Part shown: piece by piece, positions 16,687 through 26,532 of the stretch
Position numbering within the stretch: position 1 is the stretch's first letter
How the letters are laid out: each line of letters starts with the position of its first letter
Assembly (NCBI GenBank): GCA_017745295.1
Contig: JAGHZR010000032.1
Location: 1-45,713 of the forward strand
From: Novosphingobium sp.
GTDB taxonomy: Bacteria > Pseudomonadota > Alphaproteobacteria > Sphingomonadales > Sphingomonadaceae
Length of the DNA stretch: 45,713 bases
Reading direction: 5' to 3'
Position numbers and translations under genes: made by a program
The notes under the pieces: generated by a model
The model's input: the letters and a program-made list of their open reading frames with translations, nothing else
What the model was told of the DNA's origin: nothing
Databases searched by the model: none

Positions 16687-16713
16687 TCGGATTTCACAAA
16701 ATGCGAAATCCGG
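16687..16713 (+). promoter_or_regulatory. AT-rich hairpin upstream of ppdK
   Basis: CGGATTTC (16688-16695) pairs with GAAATCCG (16705-16712) around a 9-base AT-rich loop; an extra T.G pair can extend it. It lies 39 bp past the MFS stop and 115 bp before ppdK. It could end the upstream transcript or act in the ppdK leader. A terminator reading is weakened by the lack of a T-run. Confidence 0.3.
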
Positions 16714-16826
16714 CTTTGCCATTTGTCGATGGCGGCCTTTCTCGAATCACGGCATTTATCCCGCCAGATTGCAGCAGATCGCCGAATCCGGTTCGGCTCC
16801 TGCCCTATGACGAGGTATTTCGATCC

Positions 16827-19505
<2,679 letters not shown>

Positions 19506-19545
19506 GAGTACAACCGAGTCGGGGAGGAGGAGCTACCTGACCGGG

Positions 19546-19589
19546 AATGCGGATCGCGCGCGGGAGCGTGCGGTCCGCATTTGTTTTTT
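19546..19589 (+). terminator. Rho-independent terminator of ppdK
   Basis: Arms 19546-19561 and 19566-19581 form a 16-bp stem with two wobble pairs around a GGGA tetraloop, followed by TGTTTTTT. It begins 40 bp after the ppdK stop. The clearest intrinsic terminator in the window. Confidence 0.92.
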
Positions 19590-19616
19590 GGGGGTTGGCG
19601 GGCTGTTGCTCTTCAT

Positions 19617-19697
19617 CCCGCTCAGGCTGAGCTTGTCGAAGCCCCCTGCGGCGGGGCGCCAGGCTTCCCATCCTTCGACAAGCTCAGGATGAGCGGG
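19617..19697. repeat. dispersed inverted-repeat element
   Basis: Two 25-base arms, 19617-19641 and 19673-19697, are inverted copies with two mismatches, separated by 31 GC-rich bases. The core CTTCGACAAGCTCAGGATGA is a short repeat seen many times in genomes of sphingomonads and other GC-rich proteobacteria. It lies between the convergent ppdK and lysR genes, a usual position for such REP-like elements. Confidence 0.8.
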
Positions 19698-19733
19698 TTG
19701 GTGATGGGCGCTACCGCGGGTTGGAGATGTGCG

Positions 19734-20621
19734 TTACCGTCCGGTCGAACGTTCCACCAGAAAGTCGATCAGCAGCCGGGCCGGGCCGGTGAGGTTGGCG
19801 CCGTTGGCGGTCAGCAGCATCTGCCGTTCGGCCCAGGCCTCGTCGAGTTCGACCAGCTTCAGACCCATCGGCACGATGAAGTTCTTCGCTGCCTCGCTCG
19901 GGAGCACACCGATGCCGAAGCCCGCCTGGATCATCCGGCACACCGCGTCGTAGCTGTCCACGGCGGCACGCAGGCGGAAGGACCAGCCCTGTTCCTCCGC
20001 AGCGCGGGCGAGCAGGCGGGTATTGGCGGTGTCGTAGCCCATCTGCACGAATTCGTGCTCGGCCAGGTCCTGGAACCGCACCGAATGGGTGCCGAACAGC
20101 AGATGCGGCGGCGCGACGACGGCGAGCCGGTCGCAGCGGTATTTCCAGGTATCCAGCCCGACCGTGCCGGGCTCCTCCAGGATCACGCCCACTTGCGCCT
20201 CACCCGCGCGCACACGCCCGACGATCTCGGAGGAATAGACTTCTTGGATGTTGAGCCGGATCTTGTCGTTGGCATGGCCGAAGGCGGCGAGGTCTGCGGG
20301 GAGGAACTGGGTGATCGCCGCCGTGCAGGCGAGAATGTCGACGCTGCCCTTGAGGCCGTTGGCGTAGTCCGAGAGGTCCGAGACCGCCAGCCCCACTTCG
20401 CGCATGATCCGCTGGGCATGGGCGAGCAGGGCGTTGCCCGCCGCCGTCGGCATGACCCCGCGCCCGTTGCGCACGAGGAGCTGGACGCCGAGGTCCTGCT
20501 CCAGCTGCGTGAGGCGGCGGCTGATCGCGCCGATCGCGAGATTGGCATCGTCCGCCGCGCGCGACAGGCTGCCCAGCTCGGCAACCCGGATAAAGAGTTG
20601 CAGCGTCGTCAGATTGAGCAT
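19734..20621 (-). CDS. LysR family transcriptional regulator
   Basis: 295 residues, normal LysR length. The N-terminal winged helix-turn-helix is LTTLQLFIRVAELGSLSRAADDANLAIGAISRRLTQLEQDLGVQLLVRNGRG, followed by the linker helix and a periplasmic-binding-like effector domain (about 90-290). It starts 62 bp after the stop of the cytosine-deaminase-like amidohydrolase on the same strand, so it may be the last gene of that operon. It may control the amidohydrolase genes, but a second LysR gene lies divergently on the other side of them at 23405. Confidence 0.92.
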   Translation of the reverse strand: MLNLTTLQLFIRVAELGSLSRAADDANLAIGAISRRLTQLEQDLGVQLLVRNGRGVMPTAAGNALLAHAQRIMREVGLAVSDLSDYANGLKGSVDILACTAAITQFLPADLAAFGHANDKIRLNIQEVYSSEIVGRVRAGEAQVGVILEEPGTVGLDTWKYRCDRLAVVAPPHLLFGTHSVRFQDLAEHEFVQMGYDTANTRLLARAAEEQGWSFRLRAAVDSYDAVCRMIQAGFGIGVLPSEAAKNFIVPMGLKLVELDEAWAERQMLLTANGANLTGPARLLIDFLVERSTGR

Positions 20622-20683
20622 CGGGTGTCGCGCATATCGGCCATGAACCGGCCTCTATAATTCGCAAGCGACGCGGCGAACAG

Positions 20684-21856
20684 CTAAGAAGTCAGGGTCA
20701 GGGCCTTGCCACGCCGGAACACGCGCCGGTCGGAGGGCGGTGCTGCGACCGCGGCGGCGGCGCTGGCGGCGGGGAGGGCGACGAAGCTGGCCTCCGCGCC
20801 CACGGTCAGCCCGCCTCCTTCGAGGCCGAGTGCCAGCGCGGACTCCGTCGTCGCCATGGCCAGTGCGACCGCGAGGTCCTCGTCACGGTAGAAGCCCGAG
20901 CGATAGCCGATCAGCATCGCCCGCTGGAGCATGTCGCCATTGCCGTAAGGCCACCAGGCATCGCGGATATTGTCGTTTCCGGCAAAGACCCGGACGCCGT
21001 GCTCGCGCAGGCGCAGGACCGGCGGGAAGGCACGGTCGCCCGGTGCATTGGTCATGATCGCGACCCCGGCATCGGCTAGCGCGCGGGCCACGGTGTCGAG
21101 CACCGGCTCCTTCACGTCGCCCAGCGCATAGGCATGGCTGACCGACACGCGCCCGCCGAGGCCCAGCGCCTGGGTCCGCGCGGCGATGCGGTGCAACTGC
21201 GCGATCCCGGCAAAGCCTGCCTCGTGGAGGTGGATGTCGATCTTCGCCCCGCGCCTTTCGGCGATGCCGAAGACGATATCGAGATGGCCCTCGGAATTGC
21301 CGTCCATGTCCTCGGGGTCGATGCCGCCGACCACTTCGGCGCCTTCGCGGATCGCGGCGTCGAGAATGTCCGCCGTGCCGGGGCAGGTCAGGATGCCCGC
21401 CTGCGGGAAGGCGACGAGTTCGATATCCACGCGGTTCCGCCACTTCTCGCGCGCGGTCATGACGGCGTGAAGGTGCGAAAGCCCGGTCGTGGCATCCACG
21501 TCGACATGGCTGCGCATTGCCACGGTACCGAGAGCGGCGGCCTGTCCGATCAGCACGTCGGCGCGGACGGCGGCCGGGCGCACGTCGGCCAGCATCGCCT
21601 TCTCGACGGCGAGCCGCTCGCGCAGGCTGGCGGCGGGGCGGTGGGGCTGCCAGGGTTCGCCGAAGAAGCTCTTGTCGAGGTGGATATGGCCGTCGACGAA
21701 GCCCGGCAGCACCAGCCTGCCGCCGAGATCGACCCGCTCGGTGCCCTCATCGGCCGCGAGATCGCGCCCGATCGCCGTGAACCGGCCGCCCGAAACAGCG
21801 AGATCGGCGGCGCTGCCGTCGGGCAGCAGGGCATCCGTGAACAGCGTTTCGATCAT
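20684..21856 (-). CDS. amidohydrolase, cytosine deaminase-like
   Basis: 390 residues, no signal peptide, cytoplasmic. A metal-dependent TIM-barrel hydrolase of the cytosine deaminase/AtzC group: PGFVDGHIHLDKS (metal His57 and His59), TVAMRSHVDVD, LVAFPQAGIL, GGIDPEDMDGN, IDIHLHE, VSHAYALGD and GNDNIRDAWWPYGNGDML. The late Asp in GNDN fits the catalytic metal ligand. It removes an amino or amide group from a ring or N-substituted compound; the true substrate cannot be told. The start overlaps the stop of the periplasmic amidohydrolase by 4 bp (ATGA), so the two are translationally coupled. A LysR gene follows 62 bp downstream. Confidence 0.87.
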   Translation of the reverse strand: MIETLFTDALLPDGSAADLAVSGGRFTAIGRDLAADEGTERVDLGGRLVLPGFVDGHIHLDKSFFGEPWQPHRPAASLRERLAVEKAMLADVRPAAVRADVLIGQAAALGTVAMRSHVDVDATTGLSHLHAVMTAREKWRNRVDIELVAFPQAGILTCPGTADILDAAIREGAEVVGGIDPEDMDGNSEGHLDIVFGIAERRGAKIDIHLHEAGFAGIAQLHRIAARTQALGLGGRVSVSHAYALGDVKEPVLDTVARALADAGVAIMTNAPGDRAFPPVLRLREHGVRVFAGNDNIRDAWWPYGNGDMLQRAMLIGYRSGFYRDEDLAVALAMATTESALALGLEGGGLTVGAEASFVALPAASAAAAVAAPPSDRRVFRRGKALTLTS

Positions 21857-23310
21857 TGTGCCGCGCTCTTCTGAGCGGCATTCCAGGCCGCGACTTTCGC
21901 CTTTGTATCGGAGAGCATCGCGTCCAGCGCGGCGCGGTCGTAGAGTTTGCCGTTCATCACCACGGCGCGGATCGCGCGGGTCGCGGCGATGTTCTTCAGC
22001 GGATCGCGGTCGAGCAGCACGAGGTCCGCCGCCTTGCCCGGTTCCACCGCGCCGTAGCGGTCGAGCGTGCCGAACCAGGCGGGACCGGCGCGGGTCGCCG
22101 CCGACAGCGCCTGCGCCGGGGTGAGGCCCTTGTCCACGAACAGGCTGAGTTCGTCATGCAGGCCGATGCCGGGGTAGTTGAACGAATTGAGGAAGCCCGC
22201 ATCGGTGCCCGCGATGATCGTGACGCCTGCCTTTTCCAGCAGCGGCAGCACGGCGGCCATGCGGTCGAAATGCGCGTGGCGGGCCTTGACGGCGGCGGCA
22301 TCGGCCTTGGCGGCGCGCTCGACGCGCCAGTCGTAAGTCTTGCGCAGCTTCGGGCCGATATAGGCGAGGTAGGGATCGTTGGCGTGATCGTCGGCATCGA
22401 GCCAGGCGATCACTCGGCTGCCGTTGAGCGTCGGGGTGACGAAGACGCCCTTTTCGGCGAAGCGGCGATAGGACGCCATGGCGGTTGCCGGATCGAACCC
22501 GGTATCGAGGCGGTGGTTGGCCTCGGCGCGGTCGATGCGCTTGGCGGCGAAGTCGGCGGCGATCGCCGCTTCGTCCTTCACGCCCGCCTTGTAGGCATAG
22601 TCGAGGTGCTCGATCGAGCTGATCCCGGCATCCACGGCCTGCTCGACGGTGAGGTCCATCGGGATATGCCCCGAGGTCCGCAAGCCCCGCGCCTTGGCCT
22701 GCGAGACGGCGTAGAGGAACAGCTGCGGGTCGAGCGTGCTGTCGGTGATCTTCACGAAGTCTACCTTGTCGCGCTCCTGAAGGCGGGCGAGCGCGGCATC
22801 GACGTCGGCCTGGCTGCCGACTTCGATCGTGCCCTTCCAGACCGGCTTGATGCCTTCGATCTTCGCCCCGGAGGTCAGCAGGCGCGGGCCGAACAGGGTG
22901 CCTCCGGCAATTTCGCCGCGCCATTGCAGGACCTGCTCGGGAAGGTCGCCCGAACAGTCGCGGATCGTGGTGATGCCGTGGGCGACGTAGAGCGGCAGGA
23001 GCGCCTTGTTCTCCTCGATCAGGTCGGGGCCGCCGCCGAAGTGGACGTGCATGTCCCAGAGGCCGGGGATCAGGAAGCGGCCCTTGCCCTCGACCACGCT
23101 GCGCGCCTGCCATGCGCGGGCGATCTCGCCGTCCTTGCCGACCGCCACGACATCCTTGCCGCGCAGGACGACCGCCTGGCCCTTGACCGCGCGGGCATGT
23201 TCGACGTCGATCACGGTGACGTGGCGGATCATCACGTCGCCCTGTTCGGCGGCCAGCGCGGGCGTGGTGGTGGCCATGAGAGTGGCGATCAGCGGGGCGA
23301 GAAACTTCAT
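21853..23310 (-). CDS. periplasmic amidohydrolase (imidazolonepropionase/prolidase-like)
   Basis: 485 residues. The signal peptide ends at ALAAE near residue 21. The barrel carries a complete binuclear site: PGLWDMHVH (His88 and His90), VDFVKITDS with the candidate carboxylated lysine, TSGHIPMD, SSIEHLDY and IIAGTDAGF with the catalytic Asp. The closing beta-sandwich is seen in EPGKAADLVLLDRDPL. Exported members of this group cleave amides, N-acyl compounds or Xaa-Pro dipeptides. It is the first gene of a minus-strand operon with a cytosolic cytosine-deaminase-like enzyme. Together they suggest stepwise breakdown of a nitrogenous compound, first in the periplasm and then in the cytoplasm. The substrate is unknown. 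Confidence 0.88.
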   Translation of the reverse strand: MKFLAPLIATLMATTTPALAAEQGDVMIRHVTVIDVEHARAVKGQAVVLRGKDVVAVGKDGEIARAWQARSVVEGKGRFLIPGLWDMHVHFGGGPDLIEENKALLPLYVAHGITTIRDCSGDLPEQVLQWRGEIAGGTLFGPRLLTSGAKIEGIKPVWKGTIEVGSQADVDAALARLQERDKVDFVKITDSTLDPQLFLYAVSQAKARGLRTSGHIPMDLTVEQAVDAGISSIEHLDYAYKAGVKDEAAIAADFAAKRIDRAEANHRLDTGFDPATAMASYRRFAEKGVFVTPTLNGSRVIAWLDADDHANDPYLAYIGPKLRKTYDWRVERAAKADAAAVKARHAHFDRMAAVLPLLEKAGVTIIAGTDAGFLNSFNYPGIGLHDELSLFVDKGLTPAQALSAATRAGPAWFGTLDRYGAVEPGKAADLVLLDRDPLKNIAATRAIRAVVMNGKLYDRAALDAMLSDTKAKVAAWNAAQKSAAQ

Positions 23311-23382
23311 CGGCGGTGCTCCTTCGACCGTCGTTCTACGCCCGAAGCAGGGTCATTCACAAATTAGATGTTGGCATGATCG

Positions 23383-23401
23383 TCATTCGATATAGGAATG
23401 A
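23383..23401. promoter_or_regulatory. candidate LysR operator
   Basis: TCATTC (23383-23388) and GAATGA (23396-23401) are inverted arms around 7 bases and contain a T-N11-A core typical of LysR sites. A direct copy of GTCATTC lies 30 bp upstream at 23352-23358. The element overlaps the translation start region of the 23405 LysR gene. Confidence 0.4.
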
Positions 23402-23404
23402 AAC

Positions 23405-24241
23405 ATGCTCGATCCCCGGCTCCTCCGCAGTTTCGTCGCCATTGCCGATACCGGCCATTTCACCCGCGCCGCCGAGCGTCTGGGCATGACGCAATCGACT
23501 ATCAGCCAGCAGCTCGGGCGGCTGGAGGAACTGTCCGGCCATCCGCTGATCGACCGCGCTGCCCGTCCGGTCCGCCCGACCCCGCTGGGCGAGCGGTTGC
23601 TCGGCCATGCCCGCCGCATCCTCCAGCTCGACGAGGAAGCGCAGAGCCTGCTGCGCGATCCGGCGGGCACAGCGGCGATCTCCATCGGCCTGCCGGAAGA
23701 CCTCGCGACGCTGGCGCTCGCACGGGGGTTGGCCCGCTTCGCGGCGGGGAGCAGCCGGATCAGGCTCGACGTGGTTACCGGACTCAGCCGCGATCTCGCC
23801 TCGCGCTATCGGCAGGGGGAGTTTGACATCGCCGTGGTCAAGGAGGAGCAGTCCGGACCCGATTGCCGCGCCAGTTTTCCGGAACCGCTGGGCTGGTTCG
23901 CCGCGCCGGAGCATGAAGTCGAGGTCCGCGATCCGCTGCCGCTGGTGACGTTCCCGACCGGCGGCCTCTATCGCGATACGATGTTCCGCGAACTCGAAGC
24001 GGCGGGACGGCGCTGGTACGTGGCTTTCTCCGGCAGCAGCCTGCAAAGCGTGCTGGCGGCGGTCTCGGCGGGCATGGGCGTTTCGCTGCTACCGCTGGCG
24101 GTCACGCAGGGGCACGGAGTGCGGCGGCTGACCGGCATGGGCGAGGCGCCGCCGATGGTCGTCTCGCTCTATGCGCGCGAGGAGCAGGAGCCGATCGCCG
24201 CCCTCGTGCGGATGATCGGCACGGCATTGGAAACCCGCTAG
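23405..24241 (+). CDS. LysR family transcriptional regulator
   Basis: 278 residues. The N-terminal helix-turn-helix is LLRSFVAIADTGHFTRAAERLGMTQSTISQQLGRLEELSGHPLIDRAARPVRPT, with a LysR effector-binding domain after about residue 85. It is transcribed divergently from the two-gene amidohydrolase operon across 94 bp, the classic layout for a LysR gene and its target. The ATG follows AGGAA. A palindrome with a T-N11-A core overlaps its leader. It is convergent with the secreted hydrolase at 24246, only 4 bp apart. The inducer is unknown. Confidence 0.92.
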   Translation: MLDPRLLRSFVAIADTGHFTRAAERLGMTQSTISQQLGRLEELSGHPLIDRAARPVRPTPLGERLLGHARRILQLDEEAQSLLRDPAGTAAISIGLPEDLATLALARGLARFAAGSSRIRLDVVTGLSRDLASRYRQGEFDIAVVKEEQSGPDCRASFPEPLGWFAAPEHEVEVRDPLPLVTFPTGGLYRDTMFRELEAAGRRWYVAFSGSSLQSVLAAVSAGMGVSLLPLAVTQGHGVRRLTGMGEAPPMVVSLYAREEQEPIAALVRMIGTALETR

Positions 24242-24245
24242 GATT

Positions 24246-26384
24246 TCACTCCACGACGATCCGCGCCCGCGCGAGGTTCTGGATTTGCGCAAAGGGCGTC
24301 CCCCGATCCCCCTCGCGCTGTGACGCGGCGCGCAGGACCGCGAAATAGGTGTCGGGCCGCGCATAGGCGTGGCTGGCGGTCAGCACGAGCTTGGCCTTGT
24401 GTCCGGCAGGGATCGTGGCGGGAACCTCGAACGTGCCGTCGCCGTCGAAGTCCCATGCGGCGACGGTGATCGATCCGGCACCGGGCGGCACTTCGATCGT
24501 CGCCGTCAGTTTGACGGGCGCCCCGGCCTTGACCCTCGTGAGCGCAGCGCCGTTCGCGACAAGCGTCACCACCGGCTGGATTCCCTTGCGCGCGGCGGCA
24601 TCGGCGGGGACAACGACCTGTCCGTCCTCGATGCGATAGGCGGTGGAAGCGGGCGGGGCCTTGCCCTGCTCGACCCAGGCGGCGAGATCGCGCAGGGCCT
24701 GTTGCAGCACGCCGATGTAGGAGACCACCCGCGCGGGATCGTCCTGCACGCTCTGGTCGCCGTGCAGGGCGCGGTCGGTGTACCAGATGCGGAACCTGTC
24801 GTCCGCCGCCATGCCGGCATGGGCCTTGACCCGCGCGCGATACCAGTCGCCCTGCCAGGGCAGGGCCTCGCGGTCCCAGAGGTTCTCGACGAGGATGACT
24901 CTGCCGTCGAACTTGCCGGTCGGCACCGAGCCTGCCGCATTCTGCGTGAACAGCGGGCCGAGCAGCATCGGTCGCTGGGCATAAAGCGGCTTGCCCCCGG
25001 CATCGGTGAACTGCTTCCAGACCGGGTACTCGGACAGGTCGGGCACCTGATGGCGGTGATAGTCCTGCACTGCCAGGATATCGCTGTTGTCCACCCGCAC
25101 GGTGTCACCCCGCTTGATCGTGGCGAGCAGACGTGGATCGTTGATGCCGAGCATCGCGATGTCGCCGTGTACGTCCGACAGCACGACCTTCTTGCCCGAG
25201 GCCAGTACGAGATCGGACAGCAGGAGGGCCTTTGAATCCGGGCTGTCGGCCAGCCTCACGGCGACCGGCATCTCGCCCGCCGAATGAAGGCCCATGGCCT
25301 GCCACGCGAGGTCCGCCGTGCCTTTCGCGGTGCCGGGGGTATGGCCGAGGTCGATACCCAGAGTCTTCGCCTTGTCAGCGCTGATGACGTCGACGATGCG
25401 GGTATCGAGTTGTACCCGGTCGGCCTTGTAGCGGGCGGGACTGTCATGCCCCTCGTAGCCGGGCCTGGTCCAGAAATCGGTGAAGTAGGCGGCATCGGCC
25501 ATGCGGATACCGCCGAACAGCAGGGCGAAGGCATGAGGCCCCATCGTGCGCCAGGCATACCAGGACTGCGGCTGGAAGCCCATGGTGGTCACTTCGCGCA
25601 GGGCCGTCTTCTGGTCCTCGTTCAGGCCCGCATAGGGATTGCCGCTGCCGCCCGTATCCAGTGCATCGACGATCCCGTCCAGCCGGTCACCCAGCACGCG
25701 CATGGCCTTGAGGCGGACGGTGAACATGTTCGGGATCGCCATGGGCGAGCCGAGCACATAGGGCACCGCGCCGTCCCACACGCCCTGGGTGTTCTCCAGC
25801 GAACCCAGCGTGCGATAGGCGCCGCCGCTGCCGCCATAGGCATAGCCGTAGATGTGCTTTCTTGCGGGATAGACCTGCGCTGCCACGAAGCGCGAAAAAC
25901 GGGCGGTGGCCGCATTGGCCCGGAAAGCACCGATGGTCAGGTCGCCGCCGCCCATGGGGTCCGCTGCCTTGGGGCCGCCGCCATTGGTCTCGATGAAATA
26001 GGCGCCGCTCGCGATGGCCGCGCCGATGCGGTCTTCCTCGCCGGTCAGCCCCTGCGAGAGGGTCTCGCTGTCCGGCACCGGGGTGATGTACTGGAAGAAG
26101 CGACCCTGCCATGCCTTGGCGAGCGGGAAATAGTACGAGAACCGGGTGTCCGTGCCCGTGAACCCGCCGTGGACGTAGCGATAGGCGGTGCCGTTATCGG
26201 TGCGCGGTTCGTCGCGGTCGATGAAGGGGCGGGCGAAGAGCGGGTCTTCTTCCCGATAGCCTTCCGCCGAGAGCGTGGCGGGTGCCGCCTTCGCGGCGGG
26301 TTCATCGGCCAAGACGGGCGCCCGAGCCGAAAGAATAGTCGCTGCGACTGCCAGGCTTGCTGCCCATTTTCCTGCTCCCGTCAC
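24246..26384 (-). CDS. secreted alpha/beta hydrolase with C-terminal PKD-like domain
   Basis: 712 residues from a GTG start with AGGGGACGGGAACG before it; no in-frame ATG would keep the signal peptide (ILSARAPVLADE). The catalytic part shows a serine nucleophile elbow, YGYAYGGSGGAYRT, and large tannase/feruloyl-esterase-like insertions. Acid and base residues are not certain. The last 110 residues form an immunoglobulin-like unit with AWDFDGDGTFEVP, the PKD signature, usually for binding or spacing. It is probably exported to the periplasm or surface as an esterase. The upstream gene on the same strand is a TonB-dependent receptor, which suggests the two handle the same compound. I cannot name the substrate. 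Confidence 0.7.
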   Translation of the reverse strand: MTGAGKWAASLAVAATILSARAPVLADEPAAKAAPATLSAEGYREEDPLFARPFIDRDEPRTDNGTAYRYVHGGFTGTDTRFSYYFPLAKAWQGRFFQYITPVPDSETLSQGLTGEEDRIGAAIASGAYFIETNGGGPKAADPMGGGDLTIGAFRANAATARFSRFVAAQVYPARKHIYGYAYGGSGGAYRTLGSLENTQGVWDGAVPYVLGSPMAIPNMFTVRLKAMRVLGDRLDGIVDALDTGGSGNPYAGLNEDQKTALREVTTMGFQPQSWYAWRTMGPHAFALLFGGIRMADAAYFTDFWTRPGYEGHDSPARYKADRVQLDTRIVDVISADKAKTLGIDLGHTPGTAKGTADLAWQAMGLHSAGEMPVAVRLADSPDSKALLLSDLVLASGKKVVLSDVHGDIAMLGINDPRLLATIKRGDTVRVDNSDILAVQDYHRHQVPDLSEYPVWKQFTDAGGKPLYAQRPMLLGPLFTQNAAGSVPTGKFDGRVILVENLWDREALPWQGDWYRARVKAHAGMAADDRFRIWYTDRALHGDQSVQDDPARVVSYIGVLQQALRDLAAWVEQGKAPPASTAYRIEDGQVVVPADAAARKGIQPVVTLVANGAALTRVKAGAPVKLTATIEVPPGAGSITVAAWDFDGDGTFEVPATIPAGHKAKLVLTASHAYARPDTYFAVLRAASQREGDRGTPFAQIQNLARARIVVE

Positions 26385-26495
26385 CGTTCCCGTCCCCTGT
26401 CGCGATCCGCCTTCCGTGCTGGCGGTCGGGGATCTTGTGGCACGGTCCGGCGCGATATGCAGGGGCCTGCCTATCGCGCCGACGGTTTCTGCTGT

Positions 26496-26525
26496 CGCGG
26501 GCCGCCGAGGGATCGGCGGCCCGCG
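26496..26525 (-). terminator. hairpin after the 26533 receptor
   Basis: A perfect 13-bp stem (26496-26508 and 26513-26525) with a 4-base loop, 7 bp past the receptor stop on the minus strand. No T-run follows. It likely weakens read-through into the hydrolase gene or stabilises the receptor mRNA. Confidence 0.55.
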
Positions 26526-26532
26526 AACGGGA

